Below are positions 56,101 through 63,736 of a stretch of DNA of 64,000 bases, in pieces. The translations under genes were made by a program, and so were the position numbers. The stretch's first letter is position 1; each line of letters opens with the position of its first letter. Below the pieces are notes generated by a model. The model was given only the letters and a program-made list of their open reading frames with translations, ran no database searches and was not told the DNA's origin. The DNA is from Gammaproteobacteria bacterium. Lineage in GTDB: Bacteria > Pseudomonadota > Gammaproteobacteria > Steroidobacterales > GCA-2729495. The stretch spans positions 2,425,001 through 2,489,000 of the forward strand of contig CP129466.1 in the NCBI GenBank assembly GCA_030583605.1, read 5' to 3'.

Positions 56101-56510
56101 CGGTCCCGCGTGATGATGTGCAGCACGCCCTCGACAATCTCCAGCCAGGTTTTCTTGCCGTCCGTGGGTGGCTGGAAAGTGATCACCGTATTCTGGTCGA
56201 GACGGGTCACGGTCTCGTCGGGAAGCGCAAGCGCCGCCCGGCTGAACTCGCCGGTACGCAACCGATCTCCCGCACACAGGCGCTCGTCGGTGGCGACAGC
56301 CAGCCACTGCGACTGGTTGGCGCGCTGGGCCTTGACGACCCCCTGCCACGAAATCACCCGCGCCACCGGCGGATCACAAGTCTGGGCCAGCGCTGGCAAG
56401 GCAGCGCAAAACAGCAAGGTGCAAAACGCGACCCGGCGCGCAACGGCCACGTAGCCGCAGCGATCCCCCAAGCCATGATCCGCCCCAACGGATCGGTACT
56501 CCACCTGCAT
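53172..56510 (-). CDS. FecR-TPR-outer-membrane beta-barrel fusion protein
   Basis: A very large exported protein of 1112 residues. Order: signal peptide (about 24-42, CTLLFCAALPALAQ), FecR-type domain (about 50-190, with GDRLRTGEFSRAALALPDE and ADAGIEGTEFLV), a Thr/Ala linker, many TPR units (about 225-560), then a C-terminal beta-barrel (about 640-1112) with alternating aromatic strands like a TonB-dependent receptor barrel and a final Phe (FKATIAF). No TonB box or plug is seen, so it is not a normal receptor. It lies 170 bp downstream of the CHASE2 adenylate cyclase on the same strand and may form an envelope assembly signalling to, or regulated by, it. Unusual fusion. Confidence 0.87.
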   Translation of the reverse strand: MQVEYRSVGADHGLGDRCGYVAVARRVAFCTLLFCAALPALAQTCDPPVARVISWQGVVKAQRANQSQWLAVATDERLCAGDRLRTGEFSRAALALPDETVTRLDQNTVITFQPPTDGKKTWLEIVEGVLHIITRDRQALRVIMPFADAGIEGTEFLVTVSPSAASILVFEGQVVMQSAAGSATAASGEQVSAGPGTPPVVTAVARPRDAVQWTLYFPPVTTTAATTAAPTAAAQLTERASAALAVGRVAEAQQALEQALRADPANATALALRAIIALTQDDRELARSLADQAVAAAPELAAALIARSYVQQSDFDLNGALQSLEAAVAAEPDNALARARLAELWLALGGVEQAVAAADAAVAADPDLSLPHSVLGFAHLARVDTARARAAFDTAIRLDSAAPLPRLGLGLALIREGNLTGGREQIEIAVILDPGNALIRSYIGKAYYDEKRDALAATQLGIAKELDPLDPTAYFYDAIRKQTVNRSVEALADLQQSVALNDNRKVYRSRLLLDQDLAARSAAVGRVYRDLGFEELALREGWRTTLHEPANFSGHRLLADTYSTVPRHEVARVNELLQSQLLQPSNVVPIPPQLGESNLFSLDSAGPQDLAFNEFNPLFSRDRLTAQGSGVVGGNDTWGNDAVVAGLAGALSFSLGQFHLETDGFRENNDLDQDLLNAFVQYQPSAATTLLAEARTSDREQGDLVLRFDPNFFFTNQRQSEEADTFRIGGRHSFLPWSDLLAVLTVQSVDHTTNIGSLFNNESTIDVYTVEIQHLYRAERWNLTTGVRYSDRDTESVSSFLIPIPDPPFAIEGTDIADFGSDSLSVYAYGNVEMGPDLTVTLGASADWLDDPDFERDRLNPKLGLAWQARDDTVVRAGVSRTLSFPVYSRQDIHPSLEPTLVGGFNQFFPSGAGEQAWRYGAGIEHRASSAIWVGAEYSERDNEVPFFAVPEFPETELVLSTADNEEKTARGYLYWTASDLISISAEYQFDQFDNDPDFDLTGALKLDTHRIPLKLSAFHPSGLGARVVATYVDQSGTFTDQTVPFFQTFEDSDEFIVVDAGLSYRLPKRWGLLQLEVKNALDESFRFQDIDPENPQIVPERLALFKATIAF

Positions 56511-56679
56511 CGCGATACCCCCCGGTAAGCAGACGACGCCCAGCTGGATTTACGTGATCGGATCAACCAGAAATTAGCCGGCTGATCCCTTGTTGGCGCT
56601 GTACATTCTTTCGATTTTTGATACCCACAGACGCTAGCACCCCGCTCCCGGCAGGGCAACAGCAGCCATCAATTCCCGC

Positions 56680-58920
56680 CTACTTCTGGTCCAGCCGCAC
56701 TACGCCATCGCGGAAGGAAACCGAACCGTTTGCGAGGTACTCCTCGCACAAGCGCAGATAGAAGTGCGCCGGCCCGTCAGCGGCCGTGCCCTCGAGACAG
56801 CGGCGGAAGAGCTGCGCCGCCGCGCCCCAGCGCTGGCCGCGAAACTCGGCGAGCGCGCCGGCGAAAAGCTGCAGATCCGGCACCCCGGGGGTGTCAGCCT
56901 GTGGCAGCGCACCGAGCAATTCATGCACGGTCACCGGCAGCGTTTTCCCCGCCACCAGGAAGGTACCGATCTCGCGCGCGCAGAAGCCATCGAGCCCGGC
57001 CAGCGTTTCGGCAGAGACCAGCACGCGGGTGCCGAGCTGCTTGTTCAGGCTCTCAATGCGGGATGCCGTGTTGACGATGTCCCCGACAGCGCGGTACTCG
57101 CGATGATGATGCGCACCGACAGTGCCAAGTTGTATGCGCCCGCTGTGCAGTCCGATGCGGGTGGGCAGTGCGACACGCTCACCGCTGCGGTGTCGCCGCT
57201 CCAGCTCGGCCGCGAGTCGCAACGCTGCGGCACAGGCACGAGCCTGCATCGTCGACTCGGAGAGCGCGCTCACCCAGATCGCCATCATCGAGTCACCGAT
57301 CACATCTGAGACCTGCCCTTCGTGCCGTTCGACCTCGGCGAACAGGATCTCGTAATAGGCATTCATCAAGCGACCGAGCTCGTCCGGGGCCAGCGTCTCG
57401 GCCAGCAAGCTGTACTGGGACGCATCGGTCACCATGCAGGTGCCATGCACCATCTCTGTGGCCTCAGCGTCACCCTGGCCCTCGGCAACGAGTCGCTCGA
57501 CCACCTTGGGCGGCACGTAATGCCCCATGACCGTGCTGATGCGGTCGCGTTGCCGGCGTGTCTCGCGAAGCTGCAGCAGGATTGCGCCGAGTGCGGCCAG
57601 CGACGGCTGCAGGAAGACGGGCACAATGACCGGCAACCAAATGTCTGCCGTCGAGAACGCCACCACCGCCCCGGTCAGGTACGCAGTGGCGCCGAGCGTT
57701 GCAACCAGCACCGGGGCAGCGCTCATCAGGCGACAGGCACTGCCGAGACAGATGCCCCAGACGCAGAGCGCCATCAGCGCGGCGGGTCGCGCCAGCGGTC
57801 GCAGAGTCCGCCCTTCGAGGAGATTCGCGGTAGCTGTCGCGGCAATTTCCACGCCGCTCAGGTTCAAGCCGGTTTCCTCGGAAAAGACCGAGTAGAAACT
57901 ATCCCTCTGATCGGCCTGCCGCCGGGCCGCGAAGCCGACGAACACGATGTGGTCCCGCAAGTCGAGCGGTTGCCCGTCACCGGTACGCAGGGCTGTGCCG
58001 TCAATCACCCGGTGATAGGGAATGCTCGGAATGGTGAAGGGGGGGCCGTAGAAATTGATGAAGTAACTCGCCGGCCCGGCATACAGGCGGATCAGGTCGC
58101 GAGCTTCCGGGCGTCGGCCGCTGCCCGAATCCCCGGGCTGCGCAGTGGCTGTTACGTCGAGCAGTGCCGCCGCCAGGTCCGGCTCCGCCGACAAGTAGTC
58201 ACGCATTTCCTGCATGAACTCGACGAGGCCAGGTGCCCGGTCAGAGGCCGATATCGGGCCTGGCGTGCTGACTTCCGGGAGAATTCCTTCCAGCTCCCCG
58301 CGCAGGCTCACCCCATCGGCCTGCAGCACCACCGCCGGCAGCGTGGGCCGATCGCCTGCTTCGTGGTGAAACGCCCAGAACTGGCTCACCTTCATCGGCC
58401 AGACCGGCAGGGAGAATGGCGCCACCGCCAGCGCGCTCTCCCGCAGCGACTCCGCCGGCGTCTGGATGCCGATGCGAATGGCCTCGATGGCCGGTGCATC
58501 ACCGGCCGGCCCGACCGGCAGGAACCGCTTCTCGATGCGCGCAGTCAGCACGACGTTACCGGCCTCGCGCATGGCCGCTGCCAGCGCAGCGTCTTCGGCC
58601 GGCGGCCCCGGTTCGCCGAAGAACACGTCGAAGGCGATGACGCGGGCACCGGCTGCCGCCAGATGGCGAACGAGGCTCGCGTGCAATGACCGGGGCCATT
58701 TGGCCGGGTCGAGCGGAACCCCCAGCGCCTCGGCGGAAGACCGGTCGATATTCACGACGACGACGTTCGCCGGTGGCGGTCGCACGCCGCGCAAGGCGAA
58801 CAGCCAGTGCAGCCCGCCGCTTTCCTCGATGCTCGCCACGGACGGCAACAGACTCGCGATGCTGCCGACGACGCCGATGGCGATACCGAGCATTGCGGCA
58901 GTTCTCGTTCGGCTCAGCAT
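56680..58920 (-). CDS. CHASE2-domain class III adenylate cyclase
   Basis: A 746-residue membrane sensor. After an N-terminal helix comes an extracytoplasmic CHASE2 domain (about 30-370, with VVVVNIDRSSAEALG, RVIAFDVFF and DHIVFVGFAA), then about three membrane helices (380-450) and a cytoplasmic class III cyclase domain (about 490-680). Both metal Asp residues are present (D499 in VTDASQYS, D543 in IGDSMMAIW), as is VGDIVNTASRIESL with the transition-state Asn617 and Arg621. A TPR-like tail follows. It should make cAMP in response to an unknown envelope signal. It is divergent from the secreted TPR gene and upstream of the FecR-barrel gene. Confidence 0.93.
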   Translation of the reverse strand: MLSRTRTAAMLGIAIGVVGSIASLLPSVASIEESGGLHWLFALRGVRPPPANVVVVNIDRSSAEALGVPLDPAKWPRSLHASLVRHLAAAGARVIAFDVFFGEPGPPAEDAALAAAMREAGNVVLTARIEKRFLPVGPAGDAPAIEAIRIGIQTPAESLRESALAVAPFSLPVWPMKVSQFWAFHHEAGDRPTLPAVVLQADGVSLRGELEGILPEVSTPGPISASDRAPGLVEFMQEMRDYLSAEPDLAAALLDVTATAQPGDSGSGRRPEARDLIRLYAGPASYFINFYGPPFTIPSIPYHRVIDGTALRTGDGQPLDLRDHIVFVGFAARRQADQRDSFYSVFSEETGLNLSGVEIAATATANLLEGRTLRPLARPAALMALCVWGICLGSACRLMSAAPVLVATLGATAYLTGAVVAFSTADIWLPVIVPVFLQPSLAALGAILLQLRETRRQRDRISTVMGHYVPPKVVERLVAEGQGDAEATEMVHGTCMVTDASQYSLLAETLAPDELGRLMNAYYEILFAEVERHEGQVSDVIGDSMMAIWVSALSESTMQARACAAALRLAAELERRHRSGERVALPTRIGLHSGRIQLGTVGAHHHREYRAVGDIVNTASRIESLNKQLGTRVLVSAETLAGLDGFCAREIGTFLVAGKTLPVTVHELLGALPQADTPGVPDLQLFAGALAEFRGQRWGAAAQLFRRCLEGTAADGPAHFYLRLCEEYLANGSVSFRDGVVRLDQK

Positions 58921-59153
58921 GACGTCTTGCGTCGCGTAAAGCGGCCCGGCACGAGGGATCCAAACCCGGAGAATACTGTAATTTCAGGCGGCCGCCGCGG
59001 GGTGCGTCCCGTTTCTGCCCGGCCCACCTTGCAGGCTTCGCACGGTTTCATTTCGAGGGAAGCGTCGCCCGGCGGACAGACGCCCGCCTCGCGCCGGCGC
59101 AATGTCGCCGCCATCAGCATCACGGCTGGCAACTGCGATGGAGTGGTGATGCG

Positions 59154-59717
59154 ATGAAAACCACGACAACAGGCAGGTCATCACGGTATGGGTCATGCGT
59201 GGCGGCACTGTGTGTCACGCTGACCCTGACGGCACATGGCGGCGAACCGCTGGCATTGCAACTCCACGGGCTCGATGTGCCCGGCGTCAGGGACATTCAG
59301 GCGGGACGGTACGCGCAAGGCGTGCAGCGACTGGAAGCTCGCCTGGCGGCCGCCGGCTATTCAGCGTCGCGCCGCGCACCCGCCCTGATCGCCCTGTGTG
59401 CGGGTTACGCCCTGATGTACCGGCTCGATGCAGCGGCACGGGCCTGCGACGACGCCATCAGGACCGGACGCGACACAAACCTCGCGTACAACAATCGCGC
59501 AGTCGTCAACATGCTGCGTGGCAGGTACGACGCCGCGGTCCGCGACTTCGAGCGTGCCCTGCACCGCAATGCGCGCGATCGGATCGCCCGTTCGAACAAG
59601 CGGATCGCCACCGAGCGCGTCGCCGCGATCAAATGGCAGCGCGAGCAGGCTCTCGCCGCCGGCAATTCCGATATCCAGGATGTCAGCACCGCGACGCTGC
59701 GGCCGGCCGGCCGGTAA
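59154..59717 (+). CDS. Secreted small TPR protein
   Basis: A 187-residue protein with a signal peptide ending near TLTAHGGEP and two to three TPR-like helical pairs (for example LAYNNRAVVNMLRGRYDAAVRDFERAL). It is divergent from the CHASE2 cyclase, with 233 bp between. It could be a periplasmic partner of the cyclase/FecR-TPR-barrel pair, an inference from context only. Good RBS is not obvious (GGAGTGGTGATGCG). Confidence 0.7.
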   Translation: MKTTTTGRSSRYGSCVAALCVTLTLTAHGGEPLALQLHGLDVPGVRDIQAGRYAQGVQRLEARLAAAGYSASRRAPALIALCAGYALMYRLDAAARACDDAIRTGRDTNLAYNNRAVVNMLRGRYDAAVRDFERALHRNARDRIARSNKRIATERVAAIKWQREQALAAGNSDIQDVSTATLRPAGR

Positions 59718-59770
59718 CCCGGGCGCGCTCCTGCTGTGATTGCTGACCAACCCAGCAGACCATTCTTTTT

Positions 59771-60235
59771 AGTCCATCGCCGATCTGCGGAAATGCAGTG
59801 GATCGTCGGTGGGCGATGCGGTGGTCCCGGCCCCGGCGCGTGCCGCTCCTCGCACGTCCATGTGCTCGTCGCTATGGGTTCCGCCGGGTGCTGCCATCCT
59901 GGCAACCGGCTCCACACATGCCCGCGCCGGGACCGCGACCACCGCTGCTGCGGCGTAACGACACGCGTAGTCTCAGGCGACGACTGCAGTGCGGATGCGC
60001 TTGCCCGACGGCCGCGACTCGGCCCGTCCCCGGGCCGAGCCCATCAGCCGGCTGGCCGAGCAGGCGTAGCGAGCAAGGCTAAGCTCGCAGAGGCAGCGGC
60101 AGGGATGCCGCTGCTGCGCGCCCACGAGACCAGGGATGTCGAGTGGCGCGCACTCCGCAGCGAGCACGCCTGCGAGGGCACCCGCAGGGCCAGCCGGCGG
60201 CGAGACCCGGGGATGGGCCGAGTCTGGGGCCCGCC
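59771..60235. repeat. Dispersed mosaic intergenic element, copy E
   Basis: The left end is AGTCCATCGCCGATCTGCGG after a five-T run. The hairpin module (about 59831-59930) has GCCGGGTGC facing GCAACCGGC with one mismatch. The long module (about 60031-60215) is nearly identical to that of copy D, including GCAGCGGCAGGGATGCCGCTGC. The right terminal inverted repeat is missing or degraded. No gene between 59718 and 60281. Confidence 0.8.
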
Positions 60236-60281
60236 GGCGGGAGAAAAATCATTTTTTTCCGGGCGCCAGCACTCCGGCGGG

Positions 60282-61016
60282 TCAGTCCTGCGGCCGGCGG
60301 CGGGGATTGCGCCCGGCGTCGGCGGCCAGCTCGTCACGCCGCGCGACGGCCGCCAGCGCGTCGGCATCACGAATTACCACGGTGCCGCGGGCCAGACTGA
60401 CCCAGTCCTTGTCCCGCCACGCCTGCAGATGTTCGTTGACCACCTGCCGCGAAGCACTGAGGAAGTTGGCCAGGTCTCCCTGGGAGATCCGCAGTGTCAT
60501 GCCCTGTGGCTCGACCTTGCCATGGCTGTGGCCCAGCTTCAGCAGGCGACTGGCCAGTCGGGCCGACACGTCGAGAAACGCACCTTCCTCGACCAGATCG
60601 CTGACCCAGCGCAGGCGCTGGCACAGGATCTGCAACATATGCAGCGACAATGCGGGGTCCCGCTGGAGTTGCACGAGCAGGGCGGAGCGGGGGACGAGAA
60701 ACACGGCGGTCTCCTGGACCGCAACCGCCGTTGCCGTCCGCGGTGCGCCATCGATCACCGCGATCTCGCCGAACACGTCACCCGATTCCAGGATGTTGAG
60801 GAAGACTTCCCGTCCCGTCTCGTCCTGGCAGCTGACGCGCACCTGGCCCGCGATAACCGCGAAGAGCGCGTCGCCCGGGTCGCCCTGGCGGAATATCGTC
60901 GCACCGCTGACATAGGAACGCCGCACGGCAATGCCCGCGATGCGATCGAGACTGGTCTCGGCCAGACCGCGAAGCAGGAGGTTCTGTCTCAGGACAGCTT
61001 TCGCGGTAACGGACAT
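60282..61016 (-). CDS. Crp/Fnr-family regulator with cyclic-nucleotide-binding domain
   Basis: A 244-residue regulator. The cNMP-binding domain has the phosphate-binding cassette FGEIAVIDGAPRTATAVA, with the Glu and Arg that bind cAMP. The C-terminal winged helix has ISQGDLANFLSASRQVVNEHLQAWRDKDWV. No cysteine cluster for iron-sulfur (Fnr-type) sensing is seen. It should therefore bind cAMP and regulate genes. It is close to the CHASE2 adenylate cyclase, separated by one gene and a dispersed element, so the two may form a local cAMP circuit. Start at 61016; a long low-quality upstream extension was rejected. Confidence 0.88.
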   Translation of the reverse strand: MSVTAKAVLRQNLLLRGLAETSLDRIAGIAVRRSYVSGATIFRQGDPGDALFAVIAGQVRVSCQDETGREVFLNILESGDVFGEIAVIDGAPRTATAVAVQETAVFLVPRSALLVQLQRDPALSLHMLQILCQRLRWVSDLVEEGAFLDVSARLASRLLKLGHSHGKVEPQGMTLRISQGDLANFLSASRQVVNEHLQAWRDKDWVSLARGTVVIRDADALAAVARRDELAADAGRNPRRRPQD

Positions 61017-61534
61017 CGCATCTCTGGCTGAAGGGGTCGCCCGCCGCCCGGAACGGTCTGCCGACAGGACGGTGACCGCGAACTGTCGTCCGGGTGACAG
61101 AAAGCCACGCATCCGGAGGGCAATGTAACCCATACCCAGATGAACAGGACAGACCATTCGAGCACGGCCAACTGCGCCTCGCGGATTCCCGACCACGAGC
61201 GACCGGCGCTGGCGCCCTGCTCCTTCGCAATGCCTGGCCGGCCCCGGTTTCCGGGGGCAATGTTGGCGACAGGATTCGCCCGGACCACGCCGCTCGCGGG
61301 CTGCCGGGAAAACCTGTGCCCTCACGAAACACGCCGCAGTGTCCCTCCAGAGCTGCGGCGGGGACCGGCCAGGCTCCATTGCGTCGAGGATGCGTCCCGC
61401 CGTGCCACATGCGGGCGGATTATGTCTGCCGCCAGACCGGCCATTCCCTGGTGTGACACCAGGTTTCGCCACCGTACCAGAAGACGTGCAACCGATTTCG
61501 GACCTGCCTTGAAACGCCAACCCGGAGCATCACC
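61017..61534. other. Intergenic region between divergent genes
   Basis: About 520 bp with no supported gene; the open frames across it have poor composition and no ribosome sites. It should hold promoters of the Crp-like gene (minus) and the small membrane protein gene (plus). The only structured element noticed is the palindrome at 61447-61463. Confidence 0.4.
61447..61463. promoter_or_regulatory. Perfect palindrome, candidate operator
   Basis: CCTGGTGTGACACCAGG is a perfect 8-bp inverted repeat around one base. It contains TGTGA, the Crp half-site core, but the other half is TCACACC-like only on the opposite strand of the same overlap, so it is not a classical Crp site. It lies 72 bp before the small membrane protein gene. 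Confidence 0.3.
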
Positions 61535-61738
61535 ATGAATACAATCCGCCATGTCAGGTTTCGTCGCCCCGATCGTCAGATCGTCGGCATGCTGGTCGCA
61601 GCGTCGCTGGCCTTCGGGCTGGTGTGGAGCTTCCTGACCTCGACCAGCGTCATTCACTGGCAAAGCAGCCAGGTCGCCGGCAGCGGACCCACCGTCGGAG
61701 CCTGCCTGCCACAGACTGCCAGTCGCCCTCCGGCCTGA
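61535..61738 (+). CDS. Small single-helix membrane protein (hypothetical)
   Basis: A 67-residue frame with GGAG seven bases before the ATG. It has a basic N-terminus (MNTIRHVRFRRPDRQ), one membrane helix (IVGMLVAASLAFGLVWSFL) and a short Ser/Thr-rich tail. Length and composition are plausible for a real small membrane protein but no family is recognised. Confidence 0.45.
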   Translation: MNTIRHVRFRRPDRQIVGMLVAASLAFGLVWSFLTSTSVIHWQSSQVAGSGPTVGACLPQTASRPPA

Positions 61739-61785
61739 GGGGCGGCGTCGCCCGGAAGCGGACATCGCCAGCCAGGGCAGCAACA

Positions 61786-61967
61786 TCGATGCAGCGGTGG
61801 TCACGGCCCCGGCGCGGGCAGGTGTGGAGCCGGTTGCCAGGAGGGCCGCAGCCGGCGTAACCCATAGCGACGAGCACAGGGACGTGCGAGGAGCGGCACG
61901 CGCCGGGGGCACGACCACCGCATCGTCCACCAGCGAGCCGCTGCATTCCCGCAGATCGGCGAAGAAC
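61786..61967. repeat. Dispersed mosaic intergenic element, copy F
   Basis: Hairpin module in inverse orientation: GCCGGTTGC facing GCAGCCGGC (one G-U type pair), then CCCATAGCGACGAGCACAGG and GTGCGAGGAGCGGC. It ends with CATTCCCGCAGATCGGCGAA (61944-61963) and GAACC. The left end is degenerate and merges with GATGCAGCGGTGG, also seen in copy D. No gene in 61739-61983. Confidence 0.78.
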
Positions 61968-61983
61968 CTTTATTCCCGGGCTG

Positions 61984-63414
61984 CTACGCCAGCGTGGCCG
62001 GCGCGCCCATCTGCGCCAGCAGCGCCTTCTTGCGAAAGAAGCGCAGCAGCCCGGCATCTCCGTGCCGCGAGCCGCCGCAGCCGGAGAACCCGAAGGAGTG
62101 TTTCTCCGCTTCGTAGGTCTCGCGGGTGAGGCCGGCGTCATTCAGGCTCATGCCACCGGCGTTGACGCGCTCGGCGACCGCGCGGGCCTCCTCGAGCGTG
62201 CCGGCGAACACCGCACCCGAAAGCCCGAAGATCGTCTCGTTGGCGAGCGCCACGGCCTCGTCCGTGGTGCGGAACTTCATCACCGGCATCACGGGCCCGA
62301 AAGTCTCCTCGGTCATGAGTTGCATCCGATGATCGACGTGGGTGACCACGGTCGCCGGCACGTAGCGACCGCCGCCGAGCCGCCGGCTCTTGCCGCCGCA
62401 GCGGATCGAGGCGCCCTTCGCCACCGCATCGTCGAGATGCGCGTCGATGATGTCGGCCTGCTGGTCGAAGATGATGGGGCCGAGCTCGCCCTCGTCCGCA
62501 TTGGGATAATTGAGCCGGATGCGGCCCGATTTCTGCACCAGCAGATCGACGAAGCGGTCGTGCACCGACTCGTGCACGTAGATGCGCTCTAGCGACAGGC
62601 ACACCTGGCCGCTCGCCATCGCCGAGGCGCGCAGGATGGCGTCGCTCGCCCGCTCGAGGTCCGCGCTCGCGAGCACGATGGCCGGGTCCTTGCCGCCGAG
62701 TTCGAGAAAGGCGGGAATGAAGCGCCCGGCCGCGGCCTCCGCGACCTTGCGGCCCGTCGCGACACTGCCGGTGAAGCAGATGGCATCGACGTTCGCGACC
62801 AGTTGCGCCCCGGTCTCGCGTCCGCCGGCCACGACGTCGAAGACCTGCGCGAGTTCCGGCACGGCGGCGATGGCTTTGCCGAGCGGCGCGGCGAAGCGCG
62901 GTGTCACCTCGCTTGGCTTGACGATCACCGCGCAGCCGGCGAGCAGGGCCGGGACAGTGTCGATCATGGACAGCGCCAGCGGAAAATTCCACGGGCTGAT
63001 CACGCCGACGAGCGGGTAAGGCACGAGCTGGTGGCCGATGCGAAGCGTGGGCATCATTTTCGACGGGAACTCTTCCATGCGCACGATGCCGGGTGCCCGC
63101 TCGCACCAGCGGCGCACGTTGCGGGCGGCCGAGGCGAGCTCGCCGGCGGCAATCAGCGTACGGCCGGTGTCCGTGGCCAGCGCTGCCACGATGGCGTCGC
63201 GATGCGTCTCGAGCGCGTCGGCAAAACGGCGCATGACCGCGCAGCGTGCCTCGAGCCCGGCATTCCACCAGGCGGGCTGCGCGGTTCGCAGCGCCCGGCA
63301 GCGGGCCGCGAGTTCATCGCCGGTGGGCGGGGTGAACCCGTAGTCGTACTCGCCGCTGCGGGGATTGCGGACCTGGAGTGTGTGCGCTGTCTTGCTGCGT
63401 TCGGGTGTTGCCAT
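61984..63414 (-). CDS. NAD(P)-dependent aldehyde dehydrogenase
   Basis: A 476-residue aldehyde dehydrogenase: VISPWNFPLALSM, KPSEVTPRFAAPLG, CFTGSVATGRKVAE, the general-base Glu in FLELGGKDPAIVLA and the nucleophile Cys in ASGQVCLSLERIYV. Relatives include succinate-semialdehyde and aromatic aldehyde dehydrogenases; the substrate is open. The ATG at 63414 gives MATPERSK; a longer frame runs into the REP array. The ribosome site (AAGG) is weak. With the neighbouring HpaB-like gene upstream it could act on a hydroxy-acid pathway intermediate. Confidence 0.88.
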   Translation of the reverse strand: MATPERSKTAHTLQVRNPRSGEYDYGFTPPTGDELAARCRALRTAQPAWWNAGLEARCAVMRRFADALETHRDAIVAALATDTGRTLIAAGELASAARNVRRWCERAPGIVRMEEFPSKMMPTLRIGHQLVPYPLVGVISPWNFPLALSMIDTVPALLAGCAVIVKPSEVTPRFAAPLGKAIAAVPELAQVFDVVAGGRETGAQLVANVDAICFTGSVATGRKVAEAAAGRFIPAFLELGGKDPAIVLASADLERASDAILRASAMASGQVCLSLERIYVHESVHDRFVDLLVQKSGRIRLNYPNADEGELGPIIFDQQADIIDAHLDDAVAKGASIRCGGKSRRLGGGRYVPATVVTHVDHRMQLMTEETFGPVMPVMKFRTTDEAVALANETIFGLSGAVFAGTLEEARAVAERVNAGGMSLNDAGLTRETYEAEKHSFGFSGCGGSRHGDAGLLRFFRKKALLAQMGAPATLA

Positions 63415-63424
63415 GTGTCTTGCC

Positions 63425-63736
63425 TTGCGGTGGTCGCGGCTGACGCCGCTCCTACCGCGCTTCATTCTGCCTCGTGCCGACCGGAGTCGAGGTCCCGCCG
63501 ACGGTGCTTCGTTTTGCCTTGCGGTGGTCGCGGCTTGCGCCGCTCCTACCGCGCTTCGTTCTGCCTCGTGCCGGCCGGGGTCGAGGTCCCGCCGACGGTG
63601 CTTCGTTTTGCCTTGCGGTGGTCGCGGCTGAAGCCGCTCCTACCGCGCTTCGTTCTGCCTCGTGCCGGTTGCCGCTGACGCCGCTCCTGCCGCGCTTCAT
63701 TCTGCCTCGTGCCGGTTGCCGCTGACACCGCTCCTA
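63425..63736. repeat. Tandem REP array between catabolic genes
   Basis: REP units GTCGCGGCTGACGCCGCTCC, GTCGCGGCTTGCGCCGCTCC and GTCGCGGCTGAAGCCGCTCC recur with about 95-bp spacing, linked by CGTGCCGGCCGGGGTCGAGG and ACGGTGCTTCGTTTTGCCTT. Two further shortened units (CCGCTGACGCCGCTCC, CCGCTGACACCGCTCC) end at the stop codon of the next gene. All units share one orientation here, unlike the mixed array near 48.8 kb. Confidence 0.9.

Noticed and set aside
58807..59157. A 116-residue frame overlapping the start of the secreted TPR gene
   Set aside because: It is mostly antisense to the cyclase gene and its composition is not protein-like; the ATGA overlap looks accidental.
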